The notes below the pieces were generated by a model. It was not told where the DNA came from, ran no database searches, and saw only the letters and a list, made by a program, of their open reading frames with translations. The translations under genes were made by a program, and so were the position numbers. From Strigamia acuminata (taxonomy: Eukaryota; Arthropoda; Chilopoda; Geophilomorpha; Linotaeniidae): 64,000 nt of DNA. The stretch lies in assembly GCA_949358305.1 (NCBI GenBank), contig OX442323.1, forward strand, positions 6,138,001 through 6,202,000. The letters run 5' to 3'. Below, in pieces: positions 42,420 to 53,337 of the stretch (positions are counted from its first letter, which is position 1; every line of letters begins with the position of its first letter).

Positions 42420-45400
42420 TTAACGTCTCTTTTTTGATTGCAACGTTTGCCACACGTCGGAGCTCGTGAATTGTTTAAAATGAAAATAGATCAAAAATAA
42501 AACGAAATGAACAAAACTGTAAACACAACACAACATCGTATGAATATCGGGATATTTTTCAGGTGGTGAAACCGCCAGATGTAAAATATTTAAACCTAAA
42601 GCACCCATCAATGATAGATAAAACTAAAATAAATAAAAAATTTCAATTAAAATGCAAATAAAACCAAAAAAAATCCACTTCTTTTTACCCAAATTCTTAT
42701 ACTCGTCCTATCCATCTGCTGTGAATTTTTCGGTTCCCGGATGAGTTCAGGCTTGAGAAATGCATTCCCCGCCAATATAATAAACAGTAATGAAGTGGCG
42801 AAATAAGGCAATACTAATCCATCCTTCACAAACAACGGAAACATACTGAAAAGCAATAAAAAGTCAAATAATTGCAACCAATTTCTTCAATTAAATTACC
42901 TGAACACTGAAATGATCAACAACCAAGTGCAGGCAAGTGGATACATTGGAAGTAAACAACAAACCGGACTGTAAAAATAAAAACAAACGTTTGTTTTGAA
43001 ATTTGACACCCAAAAACCCAGAAAAAGTAAATTATTTACAGTGCAACGAGCAAAATACTCTTTTCATGGACTTGATATGAAAACAGAAAGAAGCAGAGCG
43101 ATATATTGATCTATAAAATACGAAAATAAAATAAATTAGTCAAGTAAATTGCTTATAATTGATGAAATTATGCACCAAAGAGAGTTTAAACCGATGGATG
43201 CTGGGATGTACGAATAAATTATAAGCAGATGGAAAACAGGCGATTGCAGTTGTGTATAAACTGATAAAATCACAAAAAAGTTTATCATTATTTATTTAAT
43301 CTGTTTAAAAATCGATTTAGACCTTATTTGCGCCAGTGTCGATACGGTGAAGATGTTTTTCACCTTTACGATTAACGACAAAACGCACCAAACGTTAGCA
43401 ACTTTATCCTGAAATTTTAAAGAAAATAATTTAAAATAAATTCAAAAATCGTCATTTTTTTTTATTATTTAAGTTTTTACTTCAAATAATCCCCTGTTTA
43501 ATGGAAACAAACGGAGGACGACTCGGTTGAGTAACCTCCAACTGCGTAGAAATGGAAACCAACACAGAAGAAACACAGCCAGAACCAAACTTGCTAATTT
43601 CAAAAACCGGAAAATCCTGCAAACAAATTTTAGAATAACTTATTATATCACGTTTTAGATGCAATTTTATGTGCAAAGAATTCATTTTGTTCAATTTAAT
43701 GCACTTTTATATGCAAAAAATTCATTTTTATTCAATGTAATGCACTTTTATATGCAAAAAATTCATTTTTATGTATTTTGATGTGCAGAAATTTATTTTT
43801 CTGCATTTTGATGTGCAGAAATTCATTTTTATGCATTTTGATGTGCAGAAATTCATTTTTCTGCATTTTGATGTGCAGAAATTCATTTTTATGCATTTTG
43901 ATGTGCAGAAATTCATTTTTATGCATTTTGATGTGCAGAAATTCATTTTTCTGCATTTTGATGTGCAGAAATTCATTTTTCTGCAATTTTTTGTGCAGAA
44001 ATTCGTTTTTATGCATTTTGATGTGCAGAAATTCATTTTTCTGCAATTTTTTGTGCAGAAATTCATTTTGTAGATGCAAAAACAACAGAAATTCATTTTT
44101 CACATACAAAAAAAGCCCGGAACTGAATTTTTAGATTAATTTTGCATTTTTTTCATGTAAATAATTAGATTTTCTTAAACTATTCCTTACCCTTTAGCTG
44201 GAGGAATTTTAACGCACAATCCCAACAGATAACTGAAAAATGGAAGCGCGTGATACAATTCCATTTGTTTATAATTCAAAGCGAAACAAAACGCAATGGT
44301 CGCAAACAAATCACGCCCGGATTTCAAAGCCACAATTGCCCACAACGTCAGTCCTAAACTCACGCAATTATACGTATATAAAACAAATAGTTAAAAAAAA
44401 AACTTCAAATACCTAAATAAACTTTTTAAAAAAAAATTAATAAACCAAATTAAAAGGATATTGAAAATGTCCATGATCAATGAGTATCAAACCCGGGTAC
44501 AGCAACATCACCGCAATCGCACAACTCTAAATAAAAACACGAAATTGAATTAATTTCCAAATTAATTTCCAAAAACCGTTTTATTTACTTTGCGTTTGAG
44601 ATTTTTAAAACCAATCAACCAATATGCTAATACAGCAGTCATGTATATCAAAACATCAACTGCAAACACTGCAATTAAATGAAATTTAATCGCCGATATT
44701 TTTTATTGCAGTTATTTTGGTTACCAGAAAATCTCATAAATAGTTTGTGCGATTCGTCCTCGGTTCCTCTCGATGCGAATAACTTGATCCAATCTGGGTT
44801 GATTTTACTGGCCCTAAATCGAAGCTCATAAAATCTATTTTCTCCATTCTCTTTTCTAAATTATGAATTACATAAATCCACATATATAGCTGTGATATGC
44901 AGTTAACGGCGGGTAATCCAATCCCCAGTACATGAGATCATTTTTGGTCGAGTTCACGTACCTGGAAATCGAAAAAATTGAATAAAAATCAATAAAAAGT
45001 TGAAAAAAATTGAAAAATACTGAAAAAAGTTAAGAAAAATCAATAAAAATTGAAAATAACCCGAAAAAATTAATAAAAATCAGCAAAAAATTAAAAATAA
45101 CCTACAAAGTTAATAAAAACGTGAAATAAATTTAAAATATCAATAAAAATTTGCAACCAATTGAAAAAATTAATATAAATTAATGAAAAATTAAAAAATA
45201 CGCCATTAACAGTTATGATAACGTATATACCATTGCTTCGGAGATAAATTCCACGTTATTTCTTGCCAATGTCGCTGCGCTTCATAATCACCATACATAG
45301 GCGGTTTTCCTTGCCCTGAAAAATGTCCAAAAAAACCCTTAGAAATCACCAATTTGCATCAAAAAATTGACCAACCTGAGTGCGGATAGAGTGAGACACC

Positions 45401-45466
45401 CCATCGAACAACTATAGCCAAAAACATCCCTAAAGGTATGATTCCGTCGTCCATTTTCAGTTCCAT
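42420..45466 (-). CDS. ALG6: ALG6, dolichyl-P-Glc:Man9GlcNAc2-PP-dolichol glucosyltransferase
   Basis: ALG6 adds the first glucose to the lipid-linked N-glycan precursor in the ER lumen. Exons: 45376-45466, 45231-45315, 44872-44961, 44725-44813, 44589-44668, 44462-44526, 44191-44373, 43481-43616, 43323-43408, 43176-43260, 43040-43110, 42900-42968, 42689-42845, 42420-42623; 496 residues (human 507). Family blocks: [74 protein letters not shown]. The protein is polytopic with many hydrophobic segments. The intron at 44374-44461 is U12-type AT-AC; all others fit GT-AG, with a weaker donor GTCTAA at 43322. Divergent from the GT92 gene. Confidence 0.96.
43640..44110. repeat. 30-bp minisatellite in ALG6 intron 7
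   Basis: Units contain GCATTTTGATGTGCAGAAAT; register is exactly 30 bp, producing long open frames on both strands that are not genes. Confidence 0.95.
44374..44461 (-). other. U12-type AT-AC intron in ALG6
   Basis: Intron 6 starts ATATCCTTT, the minor-spliceosome donor consensus, and ends TATATAC. A TTTTTTAAC branch-like sequence lies about 16 nt before the end. Only this joint restores [11 protein letters not shown]; no GT-AG alternative does. Length 88 nt. Confidence 0.9.
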
Positions 45467-45722
45467 TTTCCAATTTGCATCAGGTTAAAAACCGGCGAAT
45501 TCAGACTTCATCAACTGATGCTATTTATTGAACCATTGCCACGCGACGCAAGCGCACTAAAAACATTATCATTTCAAATCCAACATGACGCGACTCCCAA
45601 CCAAAACTAAACTGGAAACGGACAAACTTCGACTAGCGGCGAACCGACTCACTAAAATGGCCGCAAACACAAACAAGACGTGAAACTTTCCACTTTCTAA
45701 CATCATTTTATATTTTTTAGAC
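45467..45722. promoter_or_regulatory. shared ALG6 / GT92 promoter region
   Basis: About 250 bp between divergent starts. It contains AAAATGGCCGC (YY1-like) and, on the plus strand, a probable 41-nt 5' UTR intron (45680-45720, GTGAAA...TTTTTTAG) ending two bases before the GT92 ATG. Confidence 0.5.
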
Positions 45723-47006
45723 ATGAAGAAATATCAGCAATTAATTCTCATAGCGACAGCAGTTATTGGAACTGCGTTTTTCATCTTCTACAAACACGAA
45801 TACAACCGTCTACGCGCCGTACTCCAAGCACTCGACACATTCGGCACGGACGACAACAACGTCGACCCGGCCAAAACCTGCATAAATAAACACACCTGCA
45901 CGCCAATTAATCCCCCACAATGGCGACAAATCGGCAACGTATATTTCTACGGCGCTTTCGTCATCCAACCATCCAGAATTGACGTAATGAGCGTCGGCGT
46001 GTCGTTTACCGACGTGAAAAAAGAATGTTTAATATGGTCCGAGCATGAACCGAGGATACCATGGTCCGAGCGTGACACCGAACCAACTTCCGGTGAAACG
46101 ACCATCGACTACCTCGACACTGATGGCACCAATCACGTGGTCGTCATTAAATGCACCGCAGAAGGAAATCTGACGAAAATATTCGGCGTGACAATTTCCG
46201 TCGACGTCCGAGGCGAAACCTATGGAGAATTTATAGCGACGGAAACGACGAAAAACGCCGAAAACACGAAGGAAATTGCAATTTGTACATTAATTAACGA
46301 AAAACCATTCACGAACTCGTTGCAGATCGCCGAATTCATTGAATTTCATCGTCTCGTGGGCGCGACGCATTTTTATTTGTATTCCGACGCTCTCGCGCCG
46401 AATGTTAAGCGATTTTTGGACCAATATGGACGAAAATCATCGACTAGGATCAATATTGTCAATTGGAATCCTCCTGTGACGCTTCATTCGACCGCCTCGA
46501 TCTTAAATTCGATTTATTTCAACGATTGTCTCATCCGGAGTCGCCTGGTGGCCGATTACGTGGCCATTTTGAACGTTAGCCAACTGTTTATGCCGTATTT
46601 TCACGAGAAGTTGCAGAATATCATGAGAGACGTTGAGGAAAGTGATTCCAAACCTCGAGCGTATCTTCAGTTTTATTCCAAAATGTTTTGTTTGGACTAC
46701 GCGAACGATCCGCACGCTCAGCTGCCGTTGATCAGTTTGCAGAAGACCTGGTGGCAGAAACTGGAAACAGACGTTCGCTTTAGTTTGATTAATAACCGAT
46801 TGAGTCGTCATATCGCGTCCGATTTTAAGATCGTGCACGATCCGAAGTTTCGCAGTTATTTGATGCCTTCGGATGTGGCTGTTTTGCATAAATACGACGA
46901 GTGTAAAGGTGTAAATGACGTTTTGAAGCACGAAAACGTGGCGCAGAAATTCGCTAGAAGGTTGATAAGTGACGGATTAATTAAATTGGCGATGAAAAAT
47001 GAATAA
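45723..47006 (+). CDS. GT92-family glycosyltransferase-like type II membrane protein
   Basis: A single coding exon of 427 residues. Residues 5-24 form a signal anchor (QQLILIATAVIGTAFFIFYK), giving Golgi-type topology. The luminal part matches the GT92 (DUF23) fold: EIAICTLINEKPFTNSLQIA, EFIEFHRLVGATHFYLYSD, a segment at ADYVAILNVSQLFMP, and a Cys/His-bearing end. GT92 enzymes usually have an acidic D-x-D-E type motif where this protein has LNVSQL, so catalysis with a metal-nucleotide sugar is doubtful. It could be a pseudoenzyme or a diverged transferase. Codon use is GC-richer than in neighbouring introns, like the other genes. Confidence 0.8.
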   Translation: MKKYQQLILIATAVIGTAFFIFYKHEYNRLRAVLQALDTFGTDDNNVDPAKTCINKHTCTPINPPQWRQIGNVYFYGAFVIQPSRIDVMSVGVSFTDVKKECLIWSEHEPRIPWSERDTEPTSGETTIDYLDTDGTNHVVVIKCTAEGNLTKIFGVTISVDVRGETYGEFIATETTKNAENTKEIAICTLINEKPFTNSLQIAEFIEFHRLVGATHFYLYSDALAPNVKRFLDQYGRKSSTRINIVNWNPPVTLHSTASILNSIYFNDCLIRSRLVADYVAILNVSQLFMPYFHEKLQNIMRDVEESDSKPRAYLQFYSKMFCLDYANDPHAQLPLISLQKTWWQKLETDVRFSLINNRLSRHIASDFKIVHDPKFRSYLMPSDVAVLHKYDECKGVNDVLKHENVAQKFARRLISDGLIKLAMKNE

Positions 47007-47705
47007 AATGAAATTATTTTCATTTTTTTTTTTTATAATTGCAAATGAAATGATTTAATGTGAATTTTTTAAAAATTGCAAACTAACAAAAAGGTAAAAA
47101 TGGAAACTATTACATTTTCCGATCACCGATTAAAAAGGTTACAAGTGCATAAATAAAACAGTAAAACACTAAACTAGATATTTGTACATGACATGAAATA
47201 TTTCCTAGCATTAAGGATTTCGGATTAACAGAAGGAAAATAAGGCCGCCATCTTTGATTAATTGTTTTCCTGGCCACTAGGTGAAATAATGTGACTTAAC
47301 GTTTAAAAAATACTTTTATCTAGCTTGCACTAAAATGTGTTTTAGTTTGGGCTCCACACAACCTTAGATCAAGTCATTTTGAACCGATTTAAAAATAAAA
47401 ACAATCGAAAAGACGAATTTTATGTAAAAAAAATGAGAAATACGAATAACGTATAAGAAAACAATGTGTTTCAAAGTTGGCGTGAACTAGGGGTTACAAT
47501 CCATCTTAAAATGATAAAATTCGTTCTGATTTTTATCATTTTTAACGTTAAACTGTCACATTTGGCCTTAATATCTTTTTTGACTGGCTCTAATAAGATC
47601 AAACGAATTCAAACAAATATATCTCGACCAATGATTAAAATAAAATGTTTGGTAAATAATGAGCAAAAAAGAACAAACAAAAAAATTCTTAATTGCAATT
47701 TTCTA
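47007..47705. other. convergent 3' ends, no gene
   Basis: AT-rich spacer between GT92 (plus) and the reductase (minus). It contains AAGGCCGCCATCTTTG (YY1-like) near 47243. An ORF at 47466-47741 has no coding character. Confidence 0.5.
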
Positions 47706-50700
47706 TCATTGCGATTTAGAAAATTTTTTCTTCTTCTGTAAATAAGAATCGCGCGCGGATTTGTGTGAATAATAGAGGAACGTTAAGAACCACGACCGTA
47801 AGAAATGCAAATGATGCAGGCCGAACTCGGTGTAAAATCCGCGTAATTTGTGCGCAATGACGCCGTATGTTCGTAATTCCAAACCGATGGTTTTCAACTG
47901 AGCACGGACGTAGTCTGTCGGCGTTGGCACAAAAAACGAACTTTTGCGAATTTTCGACATCTTTGTCATCACGTAAAATGGCACCACACTCTGCAAAAAC
48001 ACCAAAACGTTGTTTCAGAAATTAAATTCAAAGTTACGACGTCACTAGCCATATTTACGTCATGCAAACTACGACAAATCGTGACGTTTTACACATTTTA
48101 TACATCATTTTTATCCAAACCCCTGACGATTACGTAATTTTTAAGCTAGCCATGACAATTTACGTCATTTCTACGCTAGCCACGGTAATTTACGTCATTT
48201 CTACGCTAGCCACGGTAATTTACGTCATTTCTACGCTAGCCACGGTAATTTACGTCATTTTTACGCAAATTTCTGACGATTTGTCATTTTTACGCTAATT
48301 CCTGACGATTTACGTCATTTTTACGCAAATTCCTGACGATCTAAGTCATTTTTACGTAAAACCCTGACGATTTACGTCATTTTACGTAAAACCCTGACGA
48401 TTTACGTCATTTTTACGTAAAACCCTGACGATTTACGTCATTTTCCCGCTAGCCACGATAATTTACGTCATTTTTACGCAAAATCCTGACGATTTACGTC
48501 ATTTTTTCATCAATTTTACGCGAATATTAATAAATTCCGTCACATTTTAGTAACTTTTTCCCAAAATAAATAGAAAAATACCTACCTGAATAACGACACC
48601 TGAATCACGATACTCAGAAGCGAGAGCCTCTGACAAACGATCAACAAAAATCTAAAATTAAATTTAAAAATAAATAAATAAATACACAAAAATAGTTTGA
48701 CAATTTAAAAAAAACAAAATAAATTCACCTTTGATGCTGAATAAACACTCAACAGTGGGACTGCTAAATTACTAGCGCCAGATGATAAATTGACAATAAC
48801 TCCTTTTTTGCGTTTAACCATACCAGGAAGAACGATTCGACACATCTGAAACAATTCATCATTTTAACAACCAAACTGGCATGTAAAGAATAAACGTAGC
48901 ATTGCAGTTAAAACCTACCATTGTACACGACATGCAGTTGCAATTTATTAAATCCATAACTAATTTATCGCCGTTTGGCAGCTCGGTTATAATTTCTGGA
49001 TACGGATAACTCATGCCCACATTATTAACTCAACATAAACAAACAAAAACAAATTCAGAAATAAATTAGAAAAACAAACAAAAAGAAATTCAGAAATCAA
49101 TTATAGATTATGAACCAGAAAAAGTCGTTCGATATCATTTTCCTTGTAAATAAATAAATAAATAAATGAATAAATGAATAAAATTAAAATGTTTACTTAA
49201 GATTCCTATTTCGAGTCCTTCTAAATTCTCGCTAATCAAATTATAAATGTCAGCGCCACCTGTGAAATCCACAGCAATTGTTTTTGTTGTCACATCAAAT
49301 TCTTCATCTTAAAAAAAAAAATTTGCATAAAAATTTTTATTATTATAAAAAAATCAAAAATCAAATCATTAATTACCAATTGAATCTGCCACATCTTTTA
49401 ATTTCTCAGCACTTCTGCTGATTAAAACAATATTAATTCCCATTCTTGCCAACTGCAAAAAAATTTAATTAAAAAAAATAAAATATATAAAATATATAAA
49501 ATTTAAAATTATATATACTACCTCTTCCACATATGCTTTTCCAATGCCATCTGTAGCTCCAGTCACAACTAGAAAAGAGAAAAAAAAATTGAGAATAATT
49601 TCATTTTTAAATCAAAATGGCTTCCTCATCCAAATAATTTTCATCAAAATTAGGTCAATGAGTGGACATTCCTGTGGTATTCAGGTATGGAGTCTTAAAA
49701 GGGGGTCTTTATTTAGCCTAAATGACAGTTGCACCCATTTAAAAGAGGCCAAGTGGGCCATAACAGCAAAGAGAGTGGATGATGATGATGTCATAAACCT
49801 GAACAATTAATCCCAATCATTTTTAAGGTCACAAATTTTTGGGATATTTCAAATATTCTTTGTAGGGTGTTGAAAATAACACAAAATTAAAATAATTCAA
49901 TCATTTCAGTAGTGATTTGTTGCATCATCTTTCAAATTAATCAATTTTTATCATGTTTTTGTTCAATTTTTCATCTTATGATTATTGTTGTGGAATCATC
50001 CAATTGTCAAAGCAATGAGTGAAAAAATCCAAGGCCATTGACTTCATCCTTCAATGGTCCACTAGGTCAGTTCAAAAAACAAGAAACAGGTCAAGCATCA
50101 GTTAGAGTGTAAACTTTCAGCGCGGCGCCATCTTGGATTCGAAACTCCACAAAAAAAATCAGTTCCGATTTAAAAACAAAAATCTAAAAACGAGATTTTT
50201 ATTTTTCTATTTCAATCACGTGATTAGTTTATTTATATTTTTAATAGATTTTTTTTTTGAACGACTTTAAATTTGAATAATGCAGTCATGCTGGAATGTG
50301 TCATGTCACGTTGCCACGGAAACGGATACAATATATAAATCAAAGGTGGCGCATTGAATGCCAAAAGGGAGAAAAGTGGTCGAGGATGAATAATTTCGAG
50401 CTTTTACACGATTATTTCAGCGAAACATAATTTTTATTTGTATTTTTCAACATGTTTTTTTGAAATTTCGGTTTACTTATTCAAATTATCCGATAAATTC
50501 CCCAAAATTATCGTTTTAAAACTCGATGCATTCTGGGTAAAAATGTGGCGCAAATCGTTAAAATTATTTATTCCCCAGAATTTAAATTTCACAATTTTAA
50601 AAGATGCAAAATTCACGTTAAAACGTCATTTTAACGCAAAATTTGCATTTTTATACGTTTTCAACGTTAAATAAATCAAATACGTACCTGCCCATTGACC

Positions 50701-50889
50701 CATCTTGGTTAAATCGACATTATTTCCTAACATTTGTCCCAAAAACGACGAATAAATTCCCTTGAACAAACTAATTGTACATAAGAAAAGCACGTATACG
50801 ATGCACAGTAATCCGACAGCCGCTAACGCGTGTAGAAGCGGGACTCTTGTTAACAGATTCAACAGGGAGTCGCACAGGGATGAGTTCAT
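47706..50889 (-). CDS. HSD17B12: HSD17B12-type very-long-chain 3-oxoacyl-CoA reductase
   Basis: This ER enzyme reduces 3-ketoacyl-CoA in fatty-acid elongation; insect and worm relatives also act in sterol/steroid metabolism. Exons: 50688-50889, 49522-49568, 49377-49452, 49197-49307, 48919-49028, 48729-48845, 48586-48651, 47706-47990; 337 residues. The N-terminal membrane segment is LLHALAAVGLLCIVYVLFLC; the Rossmann motif TGATDGIG, INNVG, NLSSGAS with catalytic Ser, and YSASK are all present, so it should be active. An alternative ATG at 50910 adds seven residues; 50889 has the better context. Intron 1 (1.1 kb) holds a GC-richer insert around 49640-49810. The C-terminus (KKKKFSKSQ) is basic but not a canonical KKXX. 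Confidence 0.93.
48110..48510. repeat. 30/31-bp minisatellite in HSD17B12 intron
   Basis: Units CTACGCTAGCCACGGTAATT (30 bp) grade into TGACGATTTACGTCATTTTT (31 bp). TTACGTCA occurs repeatedly, a CRE/bZIP-like half motif. Confidence 0.9.
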
Positions 50890-51850
50890 GTTGATCGCAA
50901 CGGGAATCATCAATATTTGTATCAAAAAATAAAAAATAAAAAAATAAAATAAATAAAATAAATAAAACTAATAAAAGGTTTCCACTAAAACCGAAGCAGC
51001 AAACTGCCCCAGCGCTTGTAACCGACTGCAAGACCTGACCTCGTTTTTCTAATCACCATTTATGTCAAATTATGCCCAACAGGTGGCACCAACGTACTAT
51101 GATGTCATCGATGAAATGCTTCGCTGAGGAAATGGCGCAAGCTGCACATTAAAAATGAAAATAAAAATGAAATAAAATAACCATATACATGTGTTTACAC
51201 GATTATTAAACCGAATAATCTTCGTTTGTCCTTAAAAGCCTATTAAAAGATGACCAATTTTTATAAGACCTTGCTAATATACAACACGGTCTCTTTCCTA
51301 TTTGGTTTATTTACTTATACACACAAGGAAGTGGAGTGAAAAGGCGATTATTTTGCAAACTGTTGGTCATTTTGATGTTGAAATCTGTTAATCGATTAAA
51401 TGTGTGCTATAAAATATGGAAATTCACTTCCTTTTAAAGTGATTTGTTATATAAATGGTAATTACAACAGGAAAACTAATGTTTTGCTACTATGTACTGG
51501 GCAAAACTAGTTTATCTCATCTTGTGATTTCTTTTTGTGTCACTGGTGTTTGAGTGCATAAATAATAAATATACATGCATGAAAAGAAAGCAACATTCCA
51601 ATAGTTTTGCTTTTTGTGAGTTGGTTTTTTCTTGTTTTTATTAGGTAAAGGGTTTTGGCACTTCCTGATCTGTTTGTTGTTAATTATATTATGGGATACC
51701 ACGCCCTCTGTGAGACTATTTGAGAAAGTGAAAAAGTTGTGTATTTTTATTTTTTGATTTAAAAAAGATGTGTGTTGCAAAAGATTGCTGAGAATTAAGG
51801 TTAAGTTTCACTTTTTTAAGCCATAGAAACATTTGTGTTCATTTTTGTAT
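50890..51850. other. upstream region of HSD17B12, no gene seen
   Basis: AT-rich sequence without convincing ORFs or structured elements. Confidence 0.4.
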
Positions 51851-52960
51851 TTTATTTCCTCGTCACGATAAAATACAGTTCAAGAGAACGGGTTCGGTCT
51901 GCTGGCAGCGTAATAGAAACAGAAGCTCAGCTCCGAGGCTCCGATAAACTCTTTTACTATTAAATTAACCCCATCTAGTGGCGGGCAAATGAGTTTATTG
52001 TATTGTATGCATTTTCTTGAGAAAAAATGCTTTTCCTTGAGAAAAAATGCTTTTCCTTGAGAAAAAATGCATTTCCTTGAAAAAAAATGCATTTTTAAGT
52101 GAAAAAAATGCAAATTCGTGTGAATAAAAGCATTTTCAAGTGAAAAAAATGCAAATTCGTGTGAATAAAAGCATTTTCAAGTGAAAAAAATGCAAATTCG
52201 TGTGAATAAAAGCATTTTTTGACCCCAACATGCATGTTTTTGACAAAAACATGCATTTTTTGACATAAACTTGCATTTTTTGACATAAACATGCATTTTT
52301 ATCAAATAAAAATCCATTAAGTAAGTTACCCATACCGTGTAACAGCGCTCCTAACAATCCAGACGTATCAATAAATTCATTTCGACGTTCGCCTGGCGTT
52401 AAATTCCAAAAACATACACCAATGTTACCTCACAGTAAGCGCAACTCTAAAACTAAAAAAAAATGAATCAATAACACAAAAAATAAATCACCTCCTACAC
52501 ATCCCACAAACCTCAAAAAATCCCGCGAACCAACTAAATCACCTAATTCCCAAACCCAAATCGTTGAACACGCCCGAAAGAACGTTTACAGCTTCCATAA
52601 CGCTTTCTTTCACACAAAACCAAATTCTACATCACAACACTGTCACGTCTGCGTAAATACCTCGTCCACATCACTTCGCTCAACGCATTCCAGACGTCGC
52701 TGTTAAACCGGCGAGCCCGAACCAAGCACCTAATTAGCCAGCTATGCCATCGTGCTATTTTTGCACCGCAATTCCCCGCAACGCAACGATCGAACGACTT
52801 AAACTGAAATAAACAAGTTAATTAATAAATTAAGAAGTTAGTCGCATGTAAACGACGTGAAATTTCTTTTCAAGTTGCTGGCCGCACACGGAACATCGCA
52901 TGCCTCGTGCTTTATTGAGCGTGGCATTGCTAACATTTCTTCACGGGACCCAGAGGGGCG
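51850..52960 (-). CDS. unresolved coding-like exons, minus strand
   Basis: Several stretches look coding and have splice signals, but I cannot join them into one frame. (1) About 52915-52845: MRCSVCGQQLEKKFHVVYMR. (2) After TTATTTCAG at 52804: FKSFDRCVAGNCGAKIARWH and on to FNSDVWNALSEVMWTR with donor GAG|GTATTT. (3) About 52600-52540: VMEAVNVLSGVFNDLGLGI with donor TTAG|GTGATT. (4) 52415-52336: NIGVCFWNLTPGERRNEFID, then TSGLLGALLH with donor G|GTATGG. (5) 51972-51880: DGVNLIVKEFIGASELSFCF to a stop, followed by AATAAA near 51857. An in-frame TGA precedes block 4. It could be a real small gene with an unusual structure or a decaying one. Confidence 0.35.
51995..52310. repeat. 20/41-bp minisatellite
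   Basis: CTTGAGAAAAAATGCTTTTC units of 20 bp, then 41-bp units containing GTGAAAAAAATGCAAATTCG, then TTTGACATAAACATGCATTT variants. Confidence 0.85.
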
Positions 52961-53040
52961 GGAAAGAGAGAGGAAAATATGTCGGGATGTCTCGCAAGAA
53001 ATCTCGAGACATGATCGAGATGCTATCGCTCCTCTTTCAG

Positions 53041-53053
53041 CCACCAGATGGCC
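53041..53053 (+). promoter_or_regulatory. CTCF-like core motif
   Basis: CCACCAGATGGCC fits the CTCF core CCASYAGRKGGC. A second match, CCACTAGATGGGG, lies on the minus strand at 51969-51981, and ACACCAGATGGCGC on the minus strand near 28383-28396. The first two flank the unresolved unit between HSD17B12 and SoxE. Confidence 0.35.
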
Positions 53054-53337
53054 GCCACAAGCACTTAAAGCGCTCCAGAGCATCTAATTGTTACGTTTCC
53101 CACCTATCGATTGCCAAAAATCACGAAATAACTTATTTTTACCAAATAATTTATTCAATAAATGTTTTTACAAGCTACAATAAGTTATTACTACATTTTA
53201 TGAACGGTTATAAATACGATACAATGTGTAAAATGCAAAAGAAAGCGAAAATTTCAAGTTCGTGTTGATGTCTCGCTCTGGTGACGATATTTGTACCTTA
53301 ATTAATATTAAAAAATTCACTTTCCCGCCCAAATCCT

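Noticed and set aside
52340-52460. Selenocysteine reading of the TGA at about 52430-52432 between coding-like residues
   Set aside because: No convincing SECIS element after the stop, and the gene model itself is unresolved; an alternative acceptor or pseudogene is simpler.
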